Below, one piece after another: positions 1 through 7,608 of a DNA stretch of 13,632 nt. Each line of letters opens with the position of its first letter. Position 1 is the first letter of the stretch. A program made the translations under genes and the position numbers. The notes beneath the pieces are model-generated. The model saw nothing but the letters and a program-made list of their open reading frames with translations. It was not told the origin of the DNA and did not search any database. Source of the stretch: Methylococcales bacterium (GTDB taxonomy: Bacteria > Pseudomonadota > Gammaproteobacteria > Methylococcales > Methylomonadaceae); the NCBI GenBank assembly GCA_023134955.1, contig JAGLUC010000267.1, positions 1 through 13,632 on the forward strand, read 5' to 3'.

Positions 1-3
1 TGT

Positions 4-35
4 GGGGAGGGCTGGAGAGAAACCAGTCCTTTCCC
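4..35. other. Hairpin-forming inverted repeat at window edge
   Basis: GGGCTGG (9-15) pairs with CCAGTCC (23-29) around a 7-nt loop, and the pairing can extend outward to about 4-34 with G-T wobbles. It lies just past the 3' end of the lipoprotein gene on the minus strand. No T-tract follows on either strand, so a classical intrinsic terminator is not supported. The G-T pairs make the fold better in plus-strand RNA, so it may belong to whatever lies to the left of the window. Confidence 0.3.
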
Positions 36-48
36 GATTATAATTGTA

Positions 49-561
49 TTAATAAAGAGATTTAATATATTTATCTAGTAAGTCGGGAAGTAAGTCTTGT
101 GGGTGATCCCCGCCAAACGTTGCCCATTTGCTTTTCCCTGAAAGAACAACAGATGATAGTTTGTTGTGATTTTGGCTATTATAAATAGAAATTTTAATTT
201 CTAATTTATCTGGAATACCTGACCACTCAGTAGCACGGTCTTCCCAATGTAAAATTAGTGGAATTATATAATAACTACTTTCAGTGGTTGGTTGTTTTTG
301 TAAGCAATAAAGTAATGAACATTTCGTTGATATAGTAATATTGTCAGCATACCTTGCAATACTTGAACGAATAGATAATGCGACGGTTTTTCCTGAAGAA
401 AAATACGTTTTTCCGTCATAAAGAGCATTGTCTGGAGTTGAAATAATAATGGGGGTTTTTGTATTTAATTTTCTATTTGATTCAGATAATATGTTTTGTT
501 TGTATGTTGCGGTACATCCTGAAAATATTAGTGTAATAAGCAGTAATATAAAAAAACGCAT
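49..561 (-). CDS. Hypothetical lipoprotein
   Basis: A 170-residue protein with a lipoprotein signal peptide: MR, a hydrophobic run at about residues 3-13, then the lipobox FSGC with Cys16 as the lipidation site. Thr at +2 (no Asp) predicts sorting to the outer membrane in a Gram-negative cell. The mature part has no domain that I recognise. It is rich in Ser, Lys and Ile, with a likely beta-strand segment ending in PLILHWEDRATEW near residues 100-113. A good ribosome site (AAAGGA, 569-574, 7-nt spacer) supports the ATG at 561. It starts 24 nt after the stop of the exported beta-helix protein gene, so the two are probably cotranscribed and may act together in the envelope. The lipoprotein call is well supported; the function is unknown. 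Confidence 0.75.
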   Translation of the reverse strand: MRFFILLLITLIFSGCTATYKQNILSESNRKLNTKTPIIISTPDNALYDGKTYFSSGKTVALSIRSSIARYADNITISTKCSLLYCLQKQPTTESSYYIIPLILHWEDRATEWSGIPDKLEIKISIYNSQNHNKLSSVVLSGKSKWATFGGDHPQDLLPDLLDKYIKSLY

Positions 562-585
562 ATTTATTTCCTTTGAATTTATAAC

Positions 586-1038
586 TTAATTAATGGGTTG
601 TCCATCAATGATGGCACCATTCATATATTTTATTGTTCCAGAACCTTTCACTTGATCAACAATTCCAGCAATAGTAGTTTTGCCTGAATTTGCAATTATA
701 GTTTTTCCTTTACCCTCTATATGTATAGTTCCACCATTGTTGCGAATAACTCCATTTACAACTCCTGTGACAATTAGTTTACCACCTTTTTCTACCAATA
801 CATCTCCAGTGCTAATGCCTGAAAGATTTAGTATTCCACCAAATTGGATAGTTGCCCCCTTAATAATTCCTGATACTTGCCTTTTTGAATTTACTTTTAT
901 AATTCCTTGCTGCTTACTATCATGTGAGGTAGTGCTGCAATTTCCATACGATTTCCCATTTACTGTATTACATGAAGAATAAGAACTAAACGGAAATAAG
1001 GAGGACAATACCAATACAATTATATATATACGATTCAT
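586..1038 (-). CDS. Exported small beta-helix-repeat protein (bactofilin-like repeats)
   Basis: A 150-residue protein with a Sec-type signal peptide (about residues 1-21: MNR, hydrophobic core IYIIVLVLSSLF, then SSYSS). Two cysteines, Cys23 and Cys34, follow and could form a disulfide outside the cytoplasm. From about residue 45 to the end it is made of short Gly/Ile/Val-rich turns such as GIIKGATIQFGGILNLSG and GVVNGVIRNNGGTIHIEG. This is the pattern of a right-handed beta-helix and resembles the polymer-forming repeats of bactofilins, but the cytoplasmic bactofilin ends are absent. It lies downstream of the real bactofilin, beyond a terminator, and upstream of a lipoprotein gene. No strong ribosome site precedes the ATG at 1038, so the start rests on the well-formed signal peptide. 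I do not recognise a named family, and an adhesin-like or matrix-type beta-helix is an alternative. Confidence 0.7.
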   Translation of the reverse strand: MNRIYIIVLVLSSLFPFSSYSSCNTVNGKSYGNCSTTSHDSKQQGIIKVNSKRQVSGIIKGATIQFGGILNLSGISTGDVLVEKGGKLIVTGVVNGVIRNNGGTIHIEGKGKTIIANSGKTTIAGIVDQVKGSGTIKYMNGAIIDGQPIN

Positions 1039-1155
1039 TTTTTTGAAACTATTCTTCTTAGGTACATTTTCCCTGATAACACGATATTGACTTGTTTTTC
1101 AGGATAAGTTCGTTGAAAAAGGAAAACCTGGCAGCTGTCCATTTAAGTAAGGACT
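1039..1155 (-). promoter_or_regulatory. Upstream region of the beta-helix/lipoprotein pair
   Basis: This gap lies between the bactofilin terminator and the ATG at 1038, so the promoter for the beta-helix/lipoprotein pair should be here. I found no convincing -35/-10 pair and no strong Shine-Dalgarno sequence, so the assignment rests on position alone. Confidence 0.3.
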
Positions 1156-1204
1156 AAAAAAGCTTTGTGCAAATAGCTTTATCTATCTATTCACACAGCT
1201 TTTT
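1156..1204 (-). terminator. Intrinsic terminator after bactofilin gene
   Basis: Arms AAAAAGCTTTGTG (1157-1169) and CACACAGCTTTTT (1192-1204) form a 13-bp stem with one mismatch. The loop can pair further (AATAG with CTATT). On the minus strand the stem runs into six T residues (complement of 1156-1161), 15 nt beyond the bactofilin stop. The plus-strand copy also ends in a T run, so it could work in both directions. It probably separates the peptidase-bactofilin transcript from the beta-helix/lipoprotein pair. Confidence 0.75.
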
Positions 1205-1218
1205 AAATGTTAGAAATA

Positions 1219-1701
1219 CTATTTATGTTTGGGTTTCTTTTCAGCAATATTTTGCAGATAAGTGTCTGCTTTTTGGTGTGAGCTTATGTCTGAAATTTTG
1301 TTTTTATCAGATACCGTAGATTGGACGCTGGTTTCGCCTTCAAAACTGGCACCTTTTTCAATGGTGAGTTCAGCATAAGTTAATTTGCCTTTAACATTGC
1401 CTTTAGATAATATTTCAATGTTATTGCTTTTAGCTGAACCTGTAAAAACACCATTAATAACTAAAGACTGGGTGATAATCTCACCATTAACCCGACCTTT
1501 TGGTCCGATGGTAATAAGATTATCTGAGTGAATAATCCCTTCGATTTCCCCATCAATATGTAATGATGCGGATAAAGTCAGGTCACCTTTTATTTTGGTG
1601 CCAGAAGCTATAATGGTTGCTCCAACCCCTCCTGATTTAGTTATTGGTTTAATTACTGAATTGCTAGGTTTCTCGCTATCATGTTTACTAAAGATTGCCA
1701 T
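1219..1701 (-). CDS. Bactofilin (polymer-forming cytoskeletal protein)
   Basis: A 160-residue bactofilin. These cytoplasmic proteins assemble without nucleotide into filaments and scaffold peptidoglycan enzymes in cell-shape control. The central beta-helix (DUF583-type) domain spans about residues 28-122: GATIIASGTKIKGDLTLSAS, then LHIDGEIEG, ITIGPKGRVNGEI, LVINGVFTG and IEILSKGNVKGKL, with turns at the usual spacing. Both ends are short, polar and probably disordered, as is normal for the family, and the C-terminus is basic (KKPKHK). There is no signal peptide. The start at 1701 is supported by AAAGGG (1708-1713) with a 6-nt spacer. The first 49 nt lie inside the end of the M23 peptidase gene, which indicates coexpression. 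An intrinsic terminator follows directly. Length and domain are typical, so family confidence is high. The specific role in shape or stalk growth is inferred from the neighbour. Confidence 0.93.
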   Translation of the reverse strand: MAIFSKHDSEKPSNSVIKPITKSGGVGATIIASGTKIKGDLTLSASLHIDGEIEGIIHSDNLITIGPKGRVNGEIITQSLVINGVFTGSAKSNNIEILSKGNVKGKLTYAELTIEKGASFEGETSVQSTVSDKNKISDISSHQKADTYLQNIAEKKPKHK

Positions 1702-2540
1702 TTTATACCCTTTGTTTTGGTGAAAATTGATTCATAATTGTTAATATTCCAATTGATAAAATTAGTTGGATCAATTGAAACGCCAACATATCTAACTTCA
1801 TAATGTAAATGGGGACCGTTACTCAGTCCGGTATTTCCCGTTAATGCAATTTTTTGTCCTTTGTTAACTACTTCTCCAAATTTAACATTGATTTTATTTA
1901 AATGAGCGTAGTAGCTTTTGAAACCATAGTTGTGGATAATAATTAAAAGCTTGCCAAAACCACTTTTTTTATGATAGCCAGCATACTCAACAATACCATC
2001 GGCCGGAGCTCGAACCAGCGTGTTTTTTTTTGCTTTTAGATCAATCCCTTTATGAAATACTTTTTTCTTCTTAATAGGGTGGATACGCCAGCCAAATTTA
2101 TCAGTGGCTCTATTTGTCCCAATCGGGCTACCATTAGGGATGCTGTTTAACATATGATGTTTCTGTGTCACACCAATCTTGGCTAGATTGACACGTTCTT
2201 TCAGAGGTAAATCTTTATCATCTTCTCTAAGACCGATTAGACTTTCAATATCTTCAAGGCTGTCACTGAATGTCTTTAATTCCAGGCTTTTTTGTCCAAT
2301 TTGTGAATTTAAGGCATTAATACGAAGTTCATAGTCAATATTTAAGTCATTTAAGCTGTCTTTTTTTTCCTCTAAGTTTGCAACATCATTGATTAATACT
2401 TTAATGATGATAGTACCGAGAGTAAATGTAACTATGGTGACCAGGATAATGCCTAATACAATTTTTTTTATAATCTGGTGGACATTAAAATGTTTGGAGC
2501 CATTTAGATCGGTAATTGTGATAATAAGTCTATCGCGCAT
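1653..2540 (-). CDS. Membrane-anchored M23 (LytM-type) peptidoglycan endopeptidase
   Basis: A 295-residue zinc metallopeptidase predicted to cut peptidoglycan cross-links in the periplasm. In order: a short cytoplasmic N-terminus, one transmembrane helix (about residues 27-50, IVLGIILVTIVTFTLG), a heptad-like coiled coil (about 52-100), and the M23 domain (about 145-262). The zinc and catalytic residues are visible: His163 and Asp167 in HKGID, His213 in YYAHL, and His244/His246 in PHLHYE. The domain is therefore intact and probably active, unlike degenerate LytM activators. The 3' end overlaps the bactofilin start by 49 nt. This matches the known pairing of bactofilins with M23 peptidases in shape determination (Csd1/CcmA, LmdC/BacA). 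The ATG at 2540 has only a distant AAAGG (11 nt upstream). It is preferred because the membrane helix follows at the expected distance. Confidence 0.92.
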   Translation of the reverse strand: MRDRLIITITDLNGSKHFNVHQIIKKIVLGIILVTIVTFTLGTIIIKVLINDVANLEEKKDSLNDLNIDYELRINALNSQIGQKSLELKTFSDSLEDIESLIGLREDDKDLPLKERVNLAKIGVTQKHHMLNSIPNGSPIGTNRATDKFGWRIHPIKKKKVFHKGIDLKAKKNTLVRAPADGIVEYAGYHKKSGFGKLLIIIHNYGFKSYYAHLNKINVKFGEVVNKGQKIALTGNTGLSNGPHLHYEVRYVGVSIDPTNFINWNINNYESIFTKTKGIKWQSLVNMIARNLAIQ

Positions 2541-2855
2541 TTATAAAGTAGCCTTTCCTTTTTCTGGGTGAACTTAAGATTTTCTTAATCCACTGTAAAA
2601 CCAATATTTTGCACCCTACAATCCTCATTGAAGTCACAGATTTAGCTTTAAGTGTAGTACAAAACGGAAATATTAATACCAATTGACAGATTTTCAATAG
2701 CGGAGCAGTTTGTAAATTTAGATATAAGGAATTAAAAATGTTAGAGTGAGTCATAAAATTTTTACTGGATTTTTTGCTTGTTCAGACGATAAATATTGAT
2801 AGAGCGATTAATTAAACTGAATTTATATTGGTAGAGAATTGTCTGGAGGACATTG
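2541..2855. promoter_or_regulatory. Divergent intergenic region between envelope and metabolic genes
   Basis: About 310 nt separate the divergent peptidase and PEP carboxykinase genes and must hold promoters for both. For the minus strand, TTGAAA (complement of 2692-2697) and AATATT (complement of 2669-2674) are 17 nt apart, a plausible sigma70-type promoter about 130 nt before the peptidase start. For the plus strand I saw no pair that I trust: a perfect TTGACA at 2683-2688 has no -10 at the right distance. A 74-codon minus-strand open frame here shows no family features. No hairpin regulator was recognised. Confidence 0.35.
2845..2850 (+). promoter_or_regulatory. Shine-Dalgarno site that sets the PEP carboxykinase start
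   Basis: GGAGGA is 5 nt before ATG 2856 but only 2 nt before TTG 2853. The spacing favours the ATG, so the protein should be 1158 residues rather than 1159. Confidence 0.75.
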
Positions 2856-5800
2856 ATGGATTTATCTAAAGCACTGGGTTTGAATATTTCACAACAAGAC
2901 CCTATTTTATTACATCAAAACCTACATTTGTACATTAACCTTAAACTGGCATCAGCAGGGCAAGTGACTTGTTTATATGATCAGTCAGTTGAGTTCATGA
3001 CAATAGCAGATGATATGTTACGAAGTTTTGTGGAAAAAAGTCGTCAGCTTGAGTCAAGTCATTATCCTGCTGATAAAAGGATTCAAGATTTTCTAAATAG
3101 ATACCTTGCTGAACTTAATCTTGAAAACATACCCACTTTACCCACACTGACTTTTGAGTTAGATAGACACGGAATCGCCAGAGAATTGTCTCTACCTGTG
3201 GGACAAGATACATTTTATTCAGACAGTATTTCCAGCTATAAAGTTAAACAGGGCATATTGCACAATCCAGTTAATGACCGAAGAACAACTAAAGGCTCTT
3301 TTCATATTGCTGTGGGCGGTCTGCCTGTTCCAGGTGATAAGAAAGAAGTGCCGAAGCAAACTTTTGCGGCTATGTTACAACATGCGTTAACACCACCTGA
3401 GGAGTTGATGGTTTTGCCTTACACAGCAAATGAAGAAACCCCTGCGCATATGTTTACTTCTTTGTTATTAAGACCGGTTGTCTGTCCTGAAATACCTGGA
3501 ATCGAAGAGCAAAAAAGTATGGAAATTCGCTTTTTTGCCCCTGGTACATTAGTCAGTAATCTGGATTTTGTAGAAAGTATTTTTGGTAATGGAGGTAATC
3601 CAGCACTACCAGAGTTTGATGCGGCTTTAGATGTGGAACATTGGACGGGGCATAGTGGCTGCGTGATTTTGGCACCTCATTTAGTGACATTAACTAAAAA
3701 ACAATTAGGTTTGCCACATTGGGATGATGCTACTGAAAGACAGCGTGCTGATGGTATGTGCTGGCAAGATTCTGATGAATTATATAATGGTGGTCAGGCA
3801 TTTAAATTAACAGCAAGAGATGAATCAGGGGTTATTGTTACTTTATTGGCGGATAATTATTTTGGTTACTGTAAAAAAGAAGTAAAAACCCAGATTAGTT
3901 ATGCCGCTAATTTATATGGTTTTGCAGAAGAAGAACATGCGGGTGGTGCTTTGGCTTTTCATTGTCAGATTCATGGACATGATTATGGCTCAAGTAGTGA
4001 AAGCAGGGAAGAAGGTTATAGTTTTACTGAGATGGTCAATGAATATGCAGACTTGATGGATGTTATGCCAGAAGGTTATGCGATTGATAAGCAATATCCA
4101 GAAATAATTTATGTGCCACAAAATGTAAAAATGGATGTGATGTCACAAACGATTTCCTGGAAGAATGACAAGCTGACATGGAGTGAAGATAAAAAATACA
4201 GCCATATACGTCTACAGCCAGAAAAAATTTATATAAAGCCAAATGGCTATAAACTGGAGTTGATTAAACATCCAGCAGCTCCTTCATGGCGGTTGGTTGG
4301 AACAGCATCGGAAGGTACTTTTTGTCATAAACCCAGTACTGTTTCTGGAGGTGGAAAATCAGAAATTTCAAAGTCAATCAGTGACGCAGTTATTTATAGA
4401 TCATTATTTGTCAGTGATTTGAATACAGATTTAGAAAAAGTTCAGGCTATTTTTGATAAGGATTATAGTGATCGATTTAGAGCTGCAGAAGATCGAGATC
4501 CTAGCAGGGCTTTATTAAGCAAAGATCGTAGTTTAGGTTCAGTGATTAAACTGTTAACTCCATCGACTAGTAATACCGATGAATTTAATGACTGGTTAAA
4601 TGCAATTCCTCCTTATATTAGAGCCTTGGTTTTATTGATCAAGCGCTTTTATCGAGTAGAATGGGAAGATAAATGGAGTAACTATTTTTCAGCCGATATT
4701 GTTGATGGTTCACCTGGACATGATCTTAAATTTGAAGGCAGACAGGTAATGGCCTGCTTTTTAAGGGTTGGCTTTAACGCAGAGGGAGGTTGGCGTACCT
4801 TTAAACTTCGGCAAGATTTTTATGCCGCAGAAAAAATACAAATGGAAGATGATATTACCGCCTCAGTTGTAATTCCTTCATCATTAATTGCAGGCTATCA
4901 ATCTAGAGATGAAAATTTTGAAAGTATAAAATTAACCACCAATTGTGAATATCGTCTATTTCAACGTCCTGATGATGCGATTATCCCAGGCTATGATAAG
5001 CAAACCGAATTAAATATGGCGAGTGCTGGTAACTTTATTGCTAATTATCAGCCTTTATCTGGGGATGAATTGGCTGAGGTGGTTGAAGATGTATTAACCA
5101 TATCAAAATTTACCCAGCCGATGCATGATTTGTTAAATGATGTGTATCAGCATAAATCAGGTATTGTAGTATCATCCGCCCATCCTCGAATTGTTGATGG
5201 TAAACCCACTAAAAACCCTCGCTATTTAGAAGTGCGATCTGACATTGTTAATCCTGTTCGCCGATATATTGCAGACATGGGTGTGCGTTTGCATTGCAAA
5301 ATTCCCATCAATATAAAAGTGACTCACCCAGTTGATGCTGTTTTGACTGGACGACGTAATAATCCACCAGAACCAGGAATTAGAGCACTTGCTGTTTATA
5401 ACCCTATTCATTACCAGCAATTGCCTGAATTATTTATGGATTTTATTTGTTCATTAACAGGTAAATCACCCTCAACAACAGGCGCAGGAAGTGAAGGTGC
5501 GCTAACCAAAGGGCCGTTTAATGCTTTAAGACCCACGGCTGATTTAAATAATGCCCTGGTTTCTTTTATTTTGACAGGGTATCCAGGGTTTTCTAGTTCA
5601 GCAGGATTTATAGGCTCTCATGTAAGAGTTGATCATGACATTAGCCTGTTAATTCCAGAGATCTGGACTCGACTAAAGGCTCATGAGCGAAATCCTGATT
5701 ATTTGATTGAACAAGGTTATATGGAAGTACTGCAAGATTTTGAACATGATGGAAAAAAGGTATTAGCCAGTCGCTTAGGTTATCGGATTACCGAATCATT

Positions 5801-6332
5801 TGTGCATGGACTTATGGGGAAAATATTTGATAACCCAAGTGAAGTGCTAACACAGGATATTCTACAGCCAGAGACACAGAACTTAGATGATTATGCCGAT
5901 GGTATTCATAATATTGTAGAAACTCAGCAAACTGTTGCTCAGCAATATCTGGATGATGGCAGTATTGATGATGCATGCCCACCGTTGCAAGCACTATTAC
6001 ATATTATGGCAACAGGAAATTATCAGGGTAAAGATGTTCATGCGCCTGAAATTAGGAAACTCTTTAGCAAACAAAATTTATTAGCATCTGATTGGTATCA
6101 TGAGCGATTAGAAGTTAAACAAGCCAGAGATGTTGCATTATGGTGTAAACATGTGAACAATTTGGAAGATTTTTCTACCCGACAAGGATATGCTGATGAA
6201 ATTGAGCGACTTAATATTAATACACGCTTAATAAAAGCACAAGAACAGCTAGCAAGAGTAAAAAGCCCAGACTATTTACAGCAAATGGTTGGTACAATAG
6301 GCGCTGATCCGCTAAAAAAAACGAGAAAGTAG
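2856..6332 (+). CDS. PPi-type phosphoenolpyruvate carboxykinase (probable)
   Basis: A 1158-residue soluble protein whose length and motifs fit the diphosphate-dependent PEP carboxykinases (EC 4.1.1.38). These interconvert oxaloacetate + PPi with PEP + Pi + CO2 and are much longer than the roughly 530-620-residue ATP and GTP enzymes. Conserved-looking blocks, in numbering from the upstream TTG: a stretch around MEIRFFAPGTLVSNLDF (223-239), EHWTGHSGCVILAPHL (262-277), NYFGYCKKEVKTQISYAANL (335-354), a P-loop-like SGGGKSE (498-504), and TGAGSEGALTKGPFNAL (876-892). There is no signal peptide or membrane segment. I assign the family by recalling these blocks, without an alignment, so a related uncharacterised family is possible. 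The frame is intact. It leads a plus-strand run with a cNMP-binding protein, a DUF4912 protein and a glycogen branching enzyme, which suits a gluconeogenic or anaplerotic step feeding storage glucan. Confidence 0.65.
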   Translation: MDLSKALGLNISQQDPILLHQNLHLYINLKLASAGQVTCLYDQSVEFMTIADDMLRSFVEKSRQLESSHYPADKRIQDFLNRYLAELNLENIPTLPTLTFELDRHGIARELSLPVGQDTFYSDSISSYKVKQGILHNPVNDRRTTKGSFHIAVGGLPVPGDKKEVPKQTFAAMLQHALTPPEELMVLPYTANEETPAHMFTSLLLRPVVCPEIPGIEEQKSMEIRFFAPGTLVSNLDFVESIFGNGGNPALPEFDAALDVEHWTGHSGCVILAPHLVTLTKKQLGLPHWDDATERQRADGMCWQDSDELYNGGQAFKLTARDESGVIVTLLADNYFGYCKKEVKTQISYAANLYGFAEEEHAGGALAFHCQIHGHDYGSSSESREEGYSFTEMVNEYADLMDVMPEGYAIDKQYPEIIYVPQNVKMDVMSQTISWKNDKLTWSEDKKYSHIRLQPEKIYIKPNGYKLELIKHPAAPSWRLVGTASEGTFCHKPSTVSGGGKSEISKSISDAVIYRSLFVSDLNTDLEKVQAIFDKDYSDRFRAAEDRDPSRALLSKDRSLGSVIKLLTPSTSNTDEFNDWLNAIPPYIRALVLLIKRFYRVEWEDKWSNYFSADIVDGSPGHDLKFEGRQVMACFLRVGFNAEGGWRTFKLRQDFYAAEKIQMEDDITASVVIPSSLIAGYQSRDENFESIKLTTNCEYRLFQRPDDAIIPGYDKQTELNMASAGNFIANYQPLSGDELAEVVEDVLTISKFTQPMHDLLNDVYQHKSGIVVSSAHPRIVDGKPTKNPRYLEVRSDIVNPVRRYIADMGVRLHCKIPINIKVTHPVDAVLTGRRNNPPEPGIRALAVYNPIHYQQLPELFMDFICSLTGKSPSTTGAGSEGALTKGPFNALRPTADLNNALVSFILTGYPGFSSSAGFIGSHVRVDHDISLLIPEIWTRLKAHERNPDYLIEQGYMEVLQDFEHDGKKVLASRLGYRITESFVHGLMGKIFDNPSEVLTQDILQPETQNLDDYADGIHNIVETQQTVAQQYLDDGSIDDACPPLQALLHIMATGNYQGKDVHAPEIRKLFSKQNLLASDWYHERLEVKQARDVALWCKHVNNLEDFSTRQGYADEIERLNINTRLIKAQEQLARVKSPDYLQQMVGTIGADPLKKTRK

Positions 6333-6384
6333 CTTCTGTAACATTTGTTTAATTTTAATAATTGACTTAATAAATTATAAAATA

Positions 6385-6873
6385 ATGCCAAATTCAGCAA
6401 AATTATTAACAGTTGGAGATGATAATCCTGAAACATGTGAAACCATGTTGAATGACACGATCTGGGCTAATGAATTCACCTATAAACAAATTCAGGTTTT
6501 AGCTCAATATTTTCAAGCTTTTTATATAGAAAAAAATGGCATTATTTTTAAAGAAGGCGACCCTAGTGGTGAATTAAGTATTTTAACTACGGGAAAAATT
6601 CAAATACAAAAAAATGACAAAGCACTTATTGTTCTGGTAAAAGGGCGATCTTTTGGTGAAATGTCTTTATTTGATACTCAGCCAAGATCAGCAGATGCCA
6701 TAGCTCTTAAATACTGTGAGTACCTGTCTATAGATTGTGAAAGTTTTAATCGACTATGCAATGAACACCCCGTGCTTTCCCTGCAATTTGTTGTCATCAT
6801 TACTCGTATCATTAGTCAACGATTAAGAAAAACCAGTGGACAATTAAGTGACTATTTAGATCAAAGCGATTAA
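6385..6873 (+). CDS. Stand-alone cyclic-nucleotide-binding domain protein
   Basis: A 162-residue protein consisting almost only of a CRP-type cNMP-binding fold (about residues 35-150). The phosphate-binding cassette reads FGEMSLFDTQPRSA (90-103). Glu92 and Arg101 sit where CRP uses Glu72 and Arg82 to hold cAMP, so ligand binding is plausible. No helix-turn-helix follows: the chain ends about 20 residues after the domain with a polar tail, so it is not a DNA-binding CRP/FNR regulator by itself. It probably acts through protein partners. It begins 52 nt after the PEP carboxykinase and ends 39 nt before the DUF4912 gene, which suggests one operon. No clear Shine-Dalgarno sequence precedes the ATG at 6385, because the upstream stretch is A/T only. 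The ligand (cAMP, cGMP or none) cannot be told from the sequence. Confidence 0.85.
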   Translation: MPNSAKLLTVGDDNPETCETMLNDTIWANEFTYKQIQVLAQYFQAFYIEKNGIIFKEGDPSGELSILTTGKIQIQKNDKALIVLVKGRSFGEMSLFDTQPRSADAIALKYCEYLSIDCESFNRLCNEHPVLSLQFVVIITRIISQRLRKTSGQLSDYLDQSD

Positions 6874-6912
6874 AATGCCGAATATTGTTGTTAACAGGGA
6901 GTTAATTGAATA

Positions 6913-7608
6913 GTGGAAATAGATAGTCAGTATTTTTCTAAAAATAGTTTTCAAACACCTTCTCAAAAGGGAATGTTGTCTGAAATTAGTAACATTATAA
7001 GCCAAGACTATGCGCCTATATCTCCAGTTGATAATAAATCATCAAATACTGAATTAGCACTTACTCGTTCTGAGTTGCTTGAAGTCAGTCAAAATATTTG
7101 TTTGTATTATGCGCCTAAATTTCCAGCCAATACCCAAAAATTAGTCCTTATTCCAGTTGATCGCCAACATATTTATGCTTGTTGGAATTTAGGAAGTGAT
7201 CAAGATCATCTGTTGGCAAAAAGTATGATGGATAAACAATTGATGCTGAGTATATACCCTCAGCAAAGAACGGAACAACAAAAGCCTCAAGCTGTTTTTG
7301 AAATGGCGATTAATAATTTACAGGCGCAACAAAAAATCAGATTACCTGTTTCAGAAACGGCAATACATTATTTTGCCAGTATTGCTGAAAAAGGTTTTTC
7401 TCCCTTGTTAGAATCAACCGAAATTAAGCCTTTTCATAAGGCAGAAGGGCTTGATGATAAGGAAAATACAAGAAATTTTAAAGCTAGAATTGATAGGAAG
7501 CGTGATTCTGTCATGACTATTAATAAAAACAGTCTGAATATTCGACCTATTTCAGTTAAATCACACTACGCAAGTAGTCATCAAGCGGCTAAAGGACTTA
7601 AACAATAG
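6913..7608 (+). CDS. DUF4912 domain protein
   Basis: A 231-residue protein with a DUF4912-like domain at about residues 55-170. The hallmark strand is LVLIPVDRQHIYACWNLG (77-94), where the family usually has a Pro-Arg-Asp then Tyr-x-Tyr-Trp pattern. The N-terminal 50 residues and the basic C-terminal 60 look disordered. The biochemical role is unknown. In my knowledge DUF4912 genes recur beside GH57 branching enzymes, and the same pairing is seen here. The start is GTG at 6913 with AGGGAG (6896-6901) 11 nt upstream; an internal ATG at 6973 is possible but its AAGGGA is directly adjacent. The stop TAG shares its last base with the GTG of the next gene, pointing to translational coupling and perhaps complex formation with the branching enzyme. 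Confidence 0.75.
   Translation: MEIDSQYFSKNSFQTPSQKGMLSEISNIISQDYAPISPVDNKSSNTELALTRSELLEVSQNICLYYAPKFPANTQKLVLIPVDRQHIYACWNLGSDQDHLLAKSMMDKQLMLSIYPQQRTEQQKPQAVFEMAINNLQAQQKIRLPVSETAIHYFASIAEKGFSPLLESTEIKPFHKAEGLDDKENTRNFKARIDRKRDSVMTINKNSLNIRPISVKSHYASSHQAAKGLKQ

Noticed and set aside
680..982. 100-codon plus-strand open frame
   Set aside because: It is antisense to the exported beta-helix protein, whose signal peptide and repeats make the minus-strand reading convincing. The plus-strand peptide is Pro/Ile-rich without family features.
2683..2688. Perfect TTGACA as -35 of a promoter for the PEP carboxykinase
   Set aside because: No TATAAT-like hexamer lies 16-18 nt downstream, where the sequence reads about CAGTTT.
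2530..2754. 74-codon minus-strand open frame overlapping the peptidase start
   Set aside because: It has no ribosome site and no recognisable domain. It occupies the region expected to hold the divergent promoters.
6385..6873. Full CRP/FNR-type transcription regulator
   Set aside because: The protein ends soon after the cNMP fold and has no helix-turn-helix.
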